Positions 11,001 through 23,877 of a stretch of DNA of 64,000 bases are shown piece after piece (positions within the stretch are counted from its first letter, which is position 1; each line of letters begins with the position of its first letter). This stretch comes from Formicarius rufipectus (taxonomy: Eukaryota; Chordata; Aves; Passeriformes; Formicariidae). The notes below the pieces were generated by a model, which saw only the letters and a program-made list of their open reading frames with translations, searched no databases and had not been told where the DNA came from. Both the position numbers and the translations under genes were made by a program. The stretch spans positions 530,303 through 594,302 of the forward strand of contig VXAU01000197.1 in NCBI GenBank assembly GCA_013399695.1. The letters are read 5' to 3'.

Positions 11001-13489
11001 TAATTTAATTAGAGAGATTTTAGGGGCAGAAGAGACCTGCTTTTTAACTGCAGACCAAAGATCTTCAACTCTGGCAAGATTTCCAACAGTATCTATGGAT
11101 ATATAACATCTCCCCTGCTCTTCTGCAGGAAGACCTTCTCTTCTATATTTTAACAGTGTAAGTGACAGAGAAACTACTCCAATTCCACTTGTGAATATCA
11201 CTTACAATTAGACATGAATGTCTTATTTCTCATATTAATTGAACTACTTGGAGCTTAAATAACCTGACTTTCAGGATGTTTTCTCCTGCAAGAGTGAAAA
11301 ACTAATCTGACTTGCTGCCAGTGTTTTCTGGAATTTTTTTGTGTTGGTATTACGTTTTCTTCTAGGCTATTGGAAGAGAATAGCGAACAGCTTGTTGAAC
11401 TTAAAGTACAAGAATACATCATTCCAGAATACTTCCAGAACTCCTCGAATCCCTCCTTTAAAATTCATTTTCTACTCTGCCTCTGAAGTGGTTTCAGGCT
11501 ATTTAATGCATCCTGCACAGCTTTTTGTTAGTATTTTCTCTCACAATATCAAAAAAAACCTCACTGTAATGTTTCGTGGAAGCAGAAGGGCTGATAAGGG
11601 GTACATTGCTAGAGCAGTTTGTTGCTCTGCTGTTACCCATGCCAGAAAGTGACATGTGGCACATGCTGAGGGATGTGAGTCTCCCTTTACCTGGCACTGC
11701 CTGACACCAGTGCTCACCCCATCCCCAGCTCAGCTGCAAAGGGGCAGGTCAGCAGGGCTGATTTATTTAGGTTTGCTACCTTAAGGAAAGGGGAGTGCTT
11801 CCACCTTAAACACCAAGCTCACCAAAAATTATATTTAATTTGCATCAAGAAGAGTTCAGTTGTCTTGTGATAAAGTTGGAAGCACAGTTAGAAAAGAAAG
11901 CCTTGACTAAGAAAATCAAATCTTAAAGCATGCCCTTCTCAAACCAAAGGATTAGCAGTAGTGTTGTGTCTAAATGACCCTTCATAGCAGCCATCCCCAC
12001 CCAGCCATTCCTTTTGCTGATCAGTTTAATGACAAATTACTAAAGTAGCAGCTTCAGGGAGTGCTGCTTATCTGGGAGAATGCACAAGAAACTTTGCTCA
12101 TGTTCGTTTGGCAGTCAGAAATAACTTTGCTCACCCTGAGATTGTCCTTACTTTTGGTATCTAGGACATTAATTTTATATTCTCTACAGATGGCATGATG
12201 GAATATGAGCCATTTCAAAATGTTTTTCACTTTAGTTTTATTAAAGCTTCAAAGTAGATAGGAACAGCTGCAGAAATCTCGTTGGTAAAGCTTTGGAAAA
12301 AGGCTAAGAGGTGGTTTTCCAGGATGACCAGGGCTGGTGGGAGACCTGCTGGCTGCAAGGATGTCCATAATGCCATGCAGGTTGTGTTGTGCAAGTTAGC
12401 AGCAATTCAAGACACAAATCTTCAAACTCCTGTAGGAATGCACATCTCCACTGAGCTGGTACATGAACATCTACATCTGCTCTGAAATAACATCTTGTAC
12501 AAAGCAGAGCAGCTCCCACGAGAAATACAACATCTCCATGTCTGGTGAGAATTGTGGGTCTGTTAAGGAGTGGGCTGGGAAGGGAAGAGATCTTGCACTC
12601 ACAGGAGACATTTACTGACTGCACTGCAGACTGCTGGGAGAGCTCAGAGTCCCAAGCAGGAGGACACACCTGCATCTGTCTCTTTTATGACTAAGCCCTG
12701 CCTGTTGCCTCTTTATTTCATGAGTGCCTGCCCAGGCTGTAGGTGCTCTGGTGCTTTATGGCTGGGGGAGGTGGCTGGGGACCAGTTCAAGGTGCTGGTT
12801 GCTGCAGCATGTCCCCTCTGGCTTCTCCCATGTCTAGACTCTGTTCTCTCTTTTTTCTGCAGCAGCCATGACTATGTTTTTGTACTGTTTTGTGATATTC
12901 TAAATGCCAAACTGCTTTTAATGCAGACAGCTCTGAAACCAAAGAACCTCCCAGGTGCCCTTCACCTTCCTCAGGCATTAAGAACAGAACATTCCTTGCC
13001 CCCAGGGAGGGAGGCACAGATCTGCCACATCTTTACACATGCAACAGAGGTGGCTGAATCAGGAGCTCTGTTCCTCAAGGAAGAAGAAAGCTCCTTTAGA
13101 TGCAATCTCCTGAAGTACTCAGTCACCCTTTGAATGTCTCAATTTCTCCCTCTGGACTAGTAAGGATGCCGGGAATGGTTGGGCTGGGTGGATCTGCAGC
13201 TTTGATCCTCAGCTGGAGATCAGGAAGCCTTGTCCCTCCACCGGGCTGGGTGAGACACACAGGTAGGCACAGCCCTGAACTTTGGGAAAGTTCATACCTG
13301 AACTTTGCATCCATACCCAACCTGTCCTGTCCAGACGTGCTCCAGGAGAGAGTTTGGTCAGTGCCTGTAGGGCTTGGGTGGGGGTAGGGGTGAGGAACTC
13401 TTGAATAAAATTATGATGATTAATTATTATTTCATAATGAGGGATTATCACAGGCTTTGCAGCTAAATAACCCAGTACTTAGCATTTCT

Positions 13490-13570
13490 GTGCTGTGGCA
13501 CCATGCACATTCAAAGCGTTGTACAAACAGCAACTAAATTACAAAAATGAAGAGATTATTTAATAGCCCG
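13490..13570. repeat. Possible ancient repeat fragment
   Basis: ATTCAAAGCGTTGTACAAAC followed by AGCAACTAAATTACAA resembles the CAAAGCGCTTTACAAACATT-AACTAATTAA string of old amniote repeats. Short and diverged. Confidence 0.28.
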
Positions 13571-13923
13571 TGTCTTTGTATTTCTTAGGGAAGGGTGGGG
13601 AGGGTTTAGAAATTTGCCCTCGACATTACCATGCAGTCAATCACATTCCAAAATTGTGGCTCATGTTGCCAGGCCTGTGATGTTCTTGTTTGGCTTTTAT
13701 ATTTGGGAGACTGTAGTTATGAAAATAAAACTAATAGGCTTAAAATGTACAAGTGCTTCACAGTCTTCCCCTAACGCCCTGCCAGGGATGGCTGGGTGGA
13801 GAACTGACAGGACAAGCTCTTTGGGCCAAGTGACATAAGATGTCAGCCTGGTCTTAAATCTCTGATCTTCCAAACATATTTGACCCAGCACACCCTGCTT
13901 ACTCTGTCCTGCTTACTCTTACT

Positions 13924-13947
13924 CATGGGATGCAGAAACATCCCATG
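13924..13947. repeat. Inverted repeat, 9-bp arms, 6-nt loop
   Basis: CATGGGATG (13924-13932) and CATCCCATG (13939-13947) are perfect reverse complements around CAGAAA. It follows a direct repeat of CCTGCTTACTCT at 13894 and 13908. Confidence 0.85.
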
Positions 13948-14082
13948 CCAAATGGTATCAGATTATCTCCAGTGGTAACATTTGGATCCCAACTCGGTGT
14001 CCCACTGCCTGTTCTCCACAACACGCAGGGTGTTTGTTTTTACAGACTATATCTACTTATTATTCCTGAGTTTGCCCTATTT

Positions 14083-14150
14083 TTCATTTTATTTTATATA
14101 TATTTTATATATATATATATATGTATGTAAATATATATATTTCTTTTTAT
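14083..14150. repeat. TA-rich simple repeat
   Basis: A run of TTTTATATATATT, then (TA)n of about 8 units around 14106-14122, then TGTATGTAAATATATATAT. It is an AT-only low-complexity tract that probably mutates by slippage. It creates spurious Ile/Tyr-rich open frames. Confidence 0.9.
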
Positions 14151-16504
14151 TCCTGGTCTTCTTGAAGGGAAGGTTTAAAAAACCACAAACCTGCTTGGTA
14201 TAGCAGCATCATCTTCCCTTTTGAGATACAAAAACCTCAGTGGAGAGGTGGCTTAGGATATTTCATGAAATAGTTATATGGACCATTGGTGGGCCCCATG
14301 TTAGGAATGTACATTTTTGCAAACACCCTTTTTCTCAGCCATGCTGCTCTGCAAAGCTGTTAATGGGAAAGAGACTCCTAATCTGCAGCTCATTTCTTTC
14401 TGTGAGCAGCCAGGAAAGTTTATTCAATCTCAATGTTTGCTTTTCCTATCTTTGAAGTGTTTGGGTCAACTCATACAAACAATATTTAGCCCCAACTTAT
14501 GTGGAAAATTTAAGGAAGCAAAGCATATTGAAATTTCATTTATGAAGTTTCTTCCACACTGGGGATGAGTTACTGTCAGCAGAAAGAGCAGGGAGGCAGA
14601 TAACAAGCTCTCCTGAGACGTTGGCAAAGCCAGGTACACTGTCAGGAAACAAGGCAGGAATGTCCTGGACTTATTCAGAACAGGTTTCTATAAGAGGAAG
14701 CTATTCATGGATAGAAAGTCCATGTCACCCCTTTGCATCCTTTCTCCCAAATATCGCGTCATCAAAAATCCAGTGCACGCTAAAGCCTTCAGGCCATCCC
14801 AGAGCTGAGTGGCACATTACCTTCCTCAGCTCCTCCACTTGAAGCAGTTCACCCTGTGCACGATTAGCCATCCTCCAGGAGTGCTTTCAGAGGGCTTGGT
14901 TTTCTCCTCAGTACTTCACTTCAGTGGACTGCAAGTAAGATTTTAGTGTCTGCCAGAGGGATCAGACTGCGATAGCTGCAGACTGGATGAGTAGGAAACA
15001 TACTGCAGGGATATCAAAAGCGGTGAGATGTAAACCACCTTGGATTTGGATGGGATCTGATTGCATTAGACTCATTAATCTCAGGGTTTACTAGCTTGTG
15101 GGCAGTGCTCAGCTCACCCAAGCAACATATGATGGCACTGGAAGTGCTGCTCTGTTTCGAACCTCAACTTACAGTCTATGTCTTTGAGGTGTCCAGTGGC
15201 TGTACCATGCTCCATTTCACAGGGCAGACTCACCAGAGGATCCCAGTCACAGCTGAGATCTGAGTTCTGTCTGTAAATCTCCAGTGCCTTGACTTGTCTG
15301 TTGTTGTCTGTGTGGCTACACATTAATTACTTTGGCTTGTGTGGGGAGTGAGGATCCTCCTTGTGCAGTGCCTGCAAGTGGCTGCTCACACCAGGGTGCC
15401 TCTGGCTGGGCTTGTACCTTTCACACATCCCTTCACTGCACAGTCAGAGTTTTGTTTGACACTGGCACAGCTAATGTATTGACACTAAAGTTGGGGTATT
15501 AACATAAAAGCATTGCCATAATTTCCTACTTAATCCTGATAGTAAGAGCTCATTTAAAAAAAATATTTCAATGCCCCTTCTCAGCGGATTTGGTTAGGAA
15601 TTACATGTGGGGTTTTATTGTTTGACTTTTACACAGTAAAAGGTGCAGTTAAGTTCCAGGAATGCTACAATCCAACAAATGGTATTTTTCCTGTAGGGGA
15701 ATGTATTTTCAAACTAATTTAAAAAATCTTCTGAACTTGGCTGATAAGTAAAAGTATTAATTGCTCTCTAATAAGCCTAATTGCTGTTGTAAGAGTACAC
15801 CAAGACTCAACTCCTGATGTCTGCTGCAGCGGGAATAAGCTGACAGGTGCTGACGCAAAGGCTGGATAGTTGTCTGAGCTCCTGTGAGGTGTTAGAAACA
15901 GTTCCATAGACATTTGTTTTGGTGGGGTATTCATACATTAATTACATCTGCTCTTGGGCTTTTTGGAGGGCTCTATTCAAGCTCCAAGGCTGTTGGGTAA
16001 GGAAGGGTGAGGTTCCACCTTAGCTCTTGGGTGCTGATTGCTTCAGCTCCACATTTCATGTACTGGAGCCTTTAGTATTTTGCCAAGCTGTGAAAACCAG
16101 GAGAGTATTGCTTTTGCTTCTCTTGTCTAGTCTGAACCTTGCCGATTTCTTCTGTAGTGAATGTTTTCTTCTAAGCCTCTTCTCTCTGTCCATTTGGTCC
16201 ATGTCTCACTGAAGCCCAGCATCCAAAAACTGGGTAGCACTTGGCCAGAGGTGATCTATGGTCCTCCCCCTTTTCATACAGCCCAACCTTCTCTGCAGCC
16301 CCATCTCAGCCCCACTCTACGTTCCCCAACGCCAGCATGGCTGGAGAACACCTCTGAGGTGGGCACTGTTCCTGCAGAGGTGGATGCTCCATGTGCTTGA
16401 TGATCCCAGCGGAAAATGCCCCAAGCCTGATCCAGACTTTTTGTGCCAGTGCTGCTCAGTGAGGGCCACACACCTGCTGGGTGAGATCAGGCATGGGGAG
16501 CCAC

Positions 16505-16605
16505 CCAGCCATATAGTGAATTTGGGCAAGTCCCTTTTGCCTCAGATTGCCCATCTACCAAGTTTGTGTGTACTCAATGCCTTTGAGAGTCTTAAGAAGA
16601 AAAAT
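16505..16605 (+). repeat. MIR-like remnant
   Basis: TTTGGGCAAGTCCCTTTTGC followed by CTCAGATTGCCCATCTACCA matches the well-known MIR core order (TTGGGCAAGTCACTT ... CTCAGTTTCCTCATCTG). Confidence 0.5.
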
Positions 16606-19600
16606 CACTTTATAAGTACTCATTATTTATGAAATGCAAGTCAGAAGGTAGCACAGGGACTGTGGAAGATTTATGCAGCCATAGGAAAAAACAAGGCATC
16701 TTGTTTCCAGGACAGAAATATACCATTTATAATTCCAAGAGAAAATTTTAAACCTCTCTGTAAATAACACGGAGAATTCTTTTATAGACAAGGTGAGCTT
16801 CAGTTTCAGAGTTGGAGATTACTGGTGTATCAGTATCTTTAAGAAAATCTGGCTCTTGCTCTTGTGTAGACATGATAACCTATGAAAAGTAAGAGGAAAA
16901 TATGAGAAGCATAAATGTGGTCCCGTGGCTGGTGATAATTATTGTTTTGTTTTGATTTATCGTTCACAGGAATTTTTTTATGAGAGCCTCACAGGCATAA
17001 TTCTTTCTCGTGCATAGTTTATTTTTTGCCAAAACGACAAGAGGACAGGATATTTAGCAGAATATGTATGATGGGTGGGTGGAAAACAGAGAGGATTTGG
17101 ACTCATGCCAAACATCAGGGAGGCAAAAGAATGAGAAGAACCCAGCTTATTGCAATAGTGTACTGCTCTTTAGCTGGGAAAGGGGTATTTGCCTGCAGTG
17201 GCACTCCTAAGTCATCATGGGATTTTATTACAGGTATCAGTCTGTACTCCAGCTCAGCCACAGCTTCACAGGGCTCTTCAGCCATTTGCATAATTGCAAA
17301 ACCCTCAGTGATCAAAATGTGCACAACAGGCCAAAAAAAAAAGAAGAATTTAAAAATATAATCTTCTTTTTGGCATTTGAGCCTTTAGGACATGTTTGTT
17401 TTGCATTTTTAGGTGTTTCCCAGTAACGAAGAGCAGCAAGGTGCTCTGCTGTTCAGGGTCTTCAATCCAGCATCTGAGCCTTGGGAGAGGAATGAGCCAA
17501 TGTTGTGGTGGCTGCCAAAATGTCACAAGGGTTGTTACCCAGCAGTCGGGCATGACAGAAAGTTGCCAGATGTTATAAAATAAGCACAGATGTGACTGTG
17601 GTGATAATCAAAGGGCACCGCTAGGTGCCAAGTGTTTTGGAAGGGCCGTTTCTTATTCTGAATACTAAAATGGAAGATTTAACTTTTGGGAGTGCTTTTG
17701 AAAATATTCCACTTGCATTTTAGCAGAGTGCCAGCTGTCAAGAGCAGGAATTTGTGAATAAGTTGTCCCGATGCCAGGTGAAGACTCAGCTTTCCAACCA
17801 TACCATTGTGGCTACAGCTTCTCACCTTGAAAAGGTCTTAATCCCATGTACAAGGTGCATAGGCACTTATGGGATTTACCTGTGCAAGAGAATGGTGAGG
17901 CCTGCCCTTACTTGCAAAATAAGAAGAAAAAACTTAAGTTCAGCTCGTCCGCTCCCTGATTCTATAGTGACTTCAAATCACTAGAAAATGGACATGTTCA
18001 TTAGAATTACTGATTCATCTTTTCTGAGAATGTGGCTGTCAAAGGGGTATTAATAAAATGATCTGCAGGAAACTAATTATATTTTGAGGCTCTTAGTAGC
18101 TCCTGTAGCATATCCCCTGTTGTTCCCATTGCAGACCAAGCACAGTCTCCAGAACTCTTGTATACCTGACCCCAAGGAGAGCTTTTGCCTCCACAAGGAT
18201 AATTTTGGAGTGGGAACTGTGTCGTGCGATGGCCCTGGGGTTTCCCTCTGATAAGGTATCAGCATGGAACAGTAAGGAGGGGATTCTGGCATTGGGTTAC
18301 ACTGGTGGGAGTGATGCTAGGACCTGCTCTATACCCCATATTTGGGGTTAGCACCACACTTAAAATGAAGGTGAGGGAAGAGTGGGGTACAAGGAAGATC
18401 ACAAACAATTTTTCAAGCTGAACAGTGTGAAATATTTATACAGCTCAGTCCATCAGGCTTACAAAACAAAAAGTCTGAAAGGTGACTTGGCTGCAGTTGA
18501 TGAGCAACATTTCATAAGAAAAATTCCAAGAACTAAAGGCTGTTTAATCCAGAGTGGAAAGCAGAACAAGAAATTGGCTGAAAGCTGAAGCCAAATAATT
18601 GTAAAATAGGGCACTTTCCCCCCCGCTCTTTTCACCAGTGAGAATAATTAATCATTAGAACAAGGTTATATGTACATTTCTGTGTTTCTTGCTTCTTCAC
18701 ATCAACGGGAGTTCGTTTCTGAAAGACAAGCAGTGAGTGGTTGAACACACTATTGAACACTGTGTATAAAGACCAAGGTGAAATGCTGGGTTAGGGAAGG
18801 GTTCCTGTTGGAGTCTTTGATTCTTTCAGCTGATTCTGTCTGATACATTGCCATCTTCTGAAACATCTCAGTGCTTCACAGCTGTATTTCAAATGCAGTG
18901 CATGGATTTAAGATGGAAAGAAATGCTGCTCATCACCACATGATCGCTTGGAGCACTGAAATGAAAGTGGGCACGACTGCCTTGCAGAGATGGGAAGGCA
19001 CTTGCACAGCTGCACTGCCTCAGAAATTCCTGGTGATTCTGAAGAGGTCAGTCCTTCACTCAAAAATGTGTTTCTGATTAGATTCTGCCCCCTTGCAGAT
19101 AACAATGCAGTCAGTGACAAATCTAGGGGCAGAGAGGCTCTTGGAGCAGCTACCATGCATTTGCCTTCCACTGGGCTGACACAGCTCATCTGGTTTAACT
19201 TCTGCATGGCAGCCGGGCGCCAATCAAGCCTGCTGTGGCTTTCCTTGGAGAGGAAACAGCATGGCCACTCCACCAGTGATTTGCTCTTCTCTCAGTGATA
19301 CAACAATTACTTATAATGACTGATGTCTGGGTCGGGCAGAGAGGAGAACTCTTTTCCAAATAGCAGTGCTTTTCCTCTGCAGCCAAATCACGTCCTGTAC
19401 TGAGCATTACAGAAAGAAAGGGCTTTATCTCAGGCTCTCCATCTGATATTTTATAAACCATGCCTGAGCCCTCTTAAATGGGGCAGAAAAGCTTGGCAGT
19501 GACACTTATGAAAGGCAGCTGGGCCTGATGAGTCTTTTGCCTTCTTTTCTGGGAGAAATATCTGCCTTGGACAGCTGTGGATGGAGGAATTGATGATCCT

Positions 19601-19609
19601 GCAATTAAG

Positions 19610-19735
19610 ACCCTGGTTGAAGAACTGCGTGACCTGGATTCAATAGGTCAGATCTTCTGTCTGGCCCTGGGCCAACTGCTGGGATTTGTTATGCCCCTGT
19701 TTTCCCATTGAAAAATGGAAATGGCAGGATTAATT
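19610..19735 (+). repeat. MIR-like remnant
   Basis: GCGTGACCTGGATTCAATAG is followed by CTGTTTTCCCATTGAAAAAT and GGAAATGGCAGG, in the order of the MIR core and its post-core 'CAGTTTCCCCATCTGTAAAATGG' region. Strongly diverged. Confidence 0.35.
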
Positions 19736-21289
19736 TGTCTGGCAGAAGTAAGGGGTGATAGGTGATGCAGGGTGCTGGGTTATAAACTAGAAAAACTGAA
19801 GAGTTCTCAAGAAAGGAAAGGGGCTGCTTCTTCTCCAGAGGGTTCCCAAAATCCAGCTGACACAGGGAAGCAGCTCCATGACAAGGGAGGCTGGCAGTTC
19901 TAGGCAGCTTGGTAACCAGAGCCCTGCCAGCAAGCTCACTTGCTCCTTGCCAGCACACCTGGGCACAGCTCAGATGCCAGGGCTGTGCCTCAGTCAGTAG
20001 GTCTAGGACAGGCTCAGAGCCCAAGGGTTCCTCCAAGGACTTGTGGCTGCAGGACAGTTTGGCAAGCAGATGGATGCCAAGCCCCAGAGCTGCACTCCCT
20101 TTCTGCCTGCATCTCAAAATGCTTTGGTGTTGCACTCAGTCCAAAATGCAATATCAAATCCTCCATGGAGGAGCATTAGCATTCCTGCTCTGCTCTTCTA
20201 GATCCTGGTCAGCTCTCAGATATATCATTTCCACTTTATAGCACTCGTTCTCTTTTATTTTTTCATTCATGACCAATTAATTCTTGAGTTTAACCTCAGA
20301 AAGTTGCCAGTTTTGTTCTAATTGCAGGTGACTCAGAGCCAAAACCTCAGATATTATCATGTGTGAGCAGGTGGGAAAGTCAGAAGGGAGAGCAGCACAC
20401 AGCCTTCCTGGCCTCAGCACCTCACCCTGGGCAGACACGGGGCTGGGGGCCAGGGGCTGGGCTCTAACCTGTGCTCTCTGCTGCCCCAAACACCACGCTG
20501 CAGAGCCAAATTCCCTGCTCAGTTATGGGTCAGGGTTTGATCACTGTATTGTCATGCCTGTATCCTGCACCACAGAAACAAAGTCCTTTGAATATAAGTC
20601 CTTAGATAACCCAATATCAGGTGCAGAGAGAAATTAAAGACAGAAGAGGATAGAAGAGACTGCCAAGGAAGGGAGCTGGAAGGTCTCATACAGGAAGAAT
20701 AGACTGAGAGCTGCAGGTCACGTGGAATCAGGTCACACAAGCTTTCCATACTGATCAGTCTGAACTCCCAGTGGGTATTCTTGATATTCTCTGTCCCTTC
20801 TCCGCTGTCTCATTTCCTGGTGGAAAACTTTTAGTTGAAGTTTTTAAACCTTTTTTAATCTCCTGTACTTCTCTGCTTTAAGATCCTTTCCTGCCTCTGG
20901 TCAGGGATGTTGACAAATCTCTCTGAACCATCAGTTCCCCAGTCTTTTCCTGCAAGATGGCAAAAGTTTGTTGAAAGCATCAGGGTGGTTGATGCTGTTT
21001 TATTTTAAGCCTTTATCATGGGAAAAAAAGAGCATGGAGAAGTGCATGGAGCGTGTCTGTAGTGGTGACTAATGACTATTAGGCCCTTATTGCTGTCAGG
21101 TGAACTAGTAGCCAAGGCTCAGACATGTGGTCATTGTCAAGAGGAATTTTTGACTCCCCTCTTAGGAGCACCTCCTCCTCCACTCCCCAGCCATTAATTA
21201 CTTCCACCATCCTTCCAAACTGCCAAGGAGTGAGGAGCAGCAGAGCTGGAGATGAAAGGAAGCAGCGGCTGCCCCGGTTTCCAGGTCTT

Positions 21290-21480
21290 TCAAATAACCA
21301 GTCTGTAATAACTTCCACAGCCGAGGGAAATGGGCGAGCTGTGGGAGGAAGGTCAGCGCTGAGGGGAGGAAGGCTCTCGCGTAGCAATGATGTAGTGGCT
21401 CCTAATGGAAGAAACCTGTGGAATTAATCAAGCGCTGTGCCTCATTTGTTAATGACAGCATGCCTGAAACGTGCACCAGC
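21290..21480. promoter_or_regulatory. Possible conserved non-coding block
   Basis: High-complexity sequence with retained CpGs (CTCTCGCGTAGC, TCAAGCGC, GAAACGTGC) and homeodomain-type cores (GAATTAATC, TTGTTAATGAC). No repeat or exon is visible. Confidence 0.25.
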
Positions 21481-22804
21481 CTGTCTTGCTGGTGGGTAGC
21501 TGAGCCCCTGAAAATGCTGCCAGGCCGTCAGTGTGGGGACTGTGGTCCCAGCACGATGGTCGAGCTCTGTGGCAGCAGATGCTGAGAGCGATGAGATGCT
21601 GGGACGAGGCAGAGCTCTCCATGTGCCTCATGTCTCCACACTGGCTGTGAGGGAGCTCTGAGCGAGGCTGGTGCTGACCTCCCATGCTTGGTTTCCAGGC
21701 TGTCATGCGTGAAGTTGGTCACGCTCAGTTTCCCCCAGATTAGCACAGGGTATTGAGATGACATTGTTCTGGCTTGCTCGCTGCGCAAAGCAGCAGCTCT
21801 GTGGAACCAGTTAAGGCGGTTTGGGCCCAGCTTCCATCTCCTCACCCCCCACACACTCCAGAGTTTGGCCTTGATTTTGTGGGCCAGAGATGAGCAAGAA
21901 TCAAAGTGGAATAATTACTGCTAGTGCAGGGGGCAAGTCCCCCAGCCCCTCAGCCCCAGGCTGCTTCCACAGGCTGAGCACGCAGACTCAGCAAGCACAG
22001 TGTGCTAGAGAGCAGTTCTCCTCACATCCCAGTGAGGGGTGCAAGCAGGCAGAGCCCACCACAGCTTCTTGATTTATGGCAGGAATTGCTTAACAGGGTT
22101 TTGGGAAGCATTTGATGTTTGCACCCTACAAATGCTATTTCTACCATGCACATCCTGGGGGTGGCAAAGTCACCCAGAACTCCCAAAGGTTCCTGGGTGT
22201 TGGTGTCCTTGTAGCAAACCAGCTCAGGGAATGTGCCTGGGCTATTTGCACCCCCGTGTCCTGTACGACTGCTGCCAGCTGTGCTCTCACCTCTGGCAGT
22301 GAATAACTGCCAGAAGTGTTGCTGATGTTCCTGGGGGACTGCTCTGCTCCTGACTAGGGCGGGTAGAGAAACAGAGAGGGGTCTTGGTGTCCTGACCCAC
22401 TGGTCCTGCTGCTCTGTGGTCCTTGGACAGAGATGAAGCTTTAGCTCCATGTGTCTGATGCAGTTAACTTATTAGGCCTATGTGACTCCACAGAGAATTG
22501 CAGATATGAATGGTTAGCAAGTAATGAGTCTTCTCAGATATTATAGTCTTCCTATGTGTATAAAAAATAATGTACAGTCTTGTTATAGGAAACATATGTG
22601 TCCTTTCTCCAGAGGCTGGGCAGATTTCTGTTTGAAGAAATGACAGTCTGACCAAAATGCCAAGCCCCACATAGTATCACATTACACCCAGGAGGAGGGC
22701 TGAATTTTCTGAACCTAGGGCTCTTTTTAAGTTCCAATCCCCTTCAAAGGAGTGCAGCTGTACACTGCCTGATGGGAAGTGTCTTCAAAATATCTGTGAG
22801 GTCA

Positions 22805-22900
22805 CTGTCTGATCTTGGATTAGTCATTTACTGCCCCATTCATACCTCAGCTTCTCTACTGGTAAAATCTCAGTGATACCTCTTGACCTTTCTGAAAATT
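22805..22900 (+). repeat. MIR-like remnant
   Basis: TGATCTTGGATTAGTCATTT, then ATACCTCAGCTTCTCTACTG and GTAAAATCTCAGTGATACC match the MIR order (TGACCTTGGGCAAGTCACTT, CCTCAGTTTC, TGTAAAATGG, GATAATACC). This is one of the clearest old SINEs in the window. Confidence 0.55.
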
Positions 22901-23784
22901 TTGCAGATCGATTGCAGAAAATGCTGCAGGGCAAAACCACAGTGTAAGGAAATGCAAAAGGGTAAATTTTTCTGTGCTTGTCAATAGTCCTGATTTCTCT
23001 TTGGGTAAGTGTATTAGTCCATGCACTGGATTATGAGCTTTGAAAAGTCACGTGATTGGAAATGATTCCTCTGAAAGACCAGTGCATATGTGGACTCTTT
23101 CAGAAGTGCCTGAAAGCTCATTTATTTGTGGTACAAACATCACTGTGCAATGCTATTACACTTGAAAAGTTGAAAGTGAGATGCCGTGGCTTGGGTTCAT
23201 ATTTCCTAGGCACCAGAAATACCAAGAAGTAGACAAACATCCCATCTGAGGAAAAGGGGAGGTGCTGAGCACTGAGCTCCATGAAAACTTGGCCTTTAAA
23301 AGCCAGCCAGATGCCTTGCAGCACTCCTGTCACTGCAACAACACCTGGCAGGATTGTCCAGTCCTTGGAGCTGTGGGACATGTGCCAGTGGTGGGGCACC
23401 TTCAGGCACACACTGCCCTGGAACAGCAGCTCATGGGCTCAGAGCCTGGGCATTTGCAGGTGCACCAGGACCCCTCCAGACTCATCCCTGGGCTCAGTTG
23501 GACATGCCTGAGTTGGACAGCCCACGAGCAGGGCTTCATCAGCTCCTAAAAGAGTCTTTAGAAAAGAGACAAAGGTATCACAACCTGTTAATGCGATGAT
23601 CTCAAGTTATGCTTATGCTTTAGGCAGGTGACATGGAAATGTGAACAACCACAGATTCTCCCTTGTGCACAGTGCTCTGACTGACAAACCTGACACCCCG
23701 GGATTCTTTCATAATTGGCTGGTGCACGTATGTGCATCTCAGAATGAGCCCTCGTGCTTTTTTTCTTTTTCAGCCCAGTGATAA

Positions 23785-23877
23785 ATTAAAGTCTTTAGTC
23801 CCATTAAAGTATTAAATTTTAGCTAAGTCCTTAATTAAGCCCTCCTTGCTTTAATTAAGGCATTAAGGTTTAATTAA
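23785..23877. promoter_or_regulatory. Cluster of seven ATTAA (homeodomain-type) motifs
   Basis: ATTAA begins at 23785, 23803, 23811, 23834, 23854, 23862 and 23873. Three are full TTAATTAA palindromes (23831, 23851 and TTTAATTAA at 23870). TAAT/ATTA is the homeodomain core. It may be a homeobox-bound element or just a degenerate AT-rich repeat. Confidence 0.35.

Larger units (their letters stand above)
9836..19609. other. Non-coding stretch, no gene seen
   Basis: The longest frame is 187 codons at 12570-13133 (+), Cys/Leu-rich without any domain. A 124-codon frame at 16258-16632 runs through an old SINE remnant. A TA-rich tract sits at 14.1 kb. No splice-bounded exon can be argued. Confidence 0.7.

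Noticed and set aside
12570..13133. 187-codon open frame on the plus strand
   Set aside because: No recognisable motif; hydrophobic stretches are scattered rather than forming a clear membrane topology.
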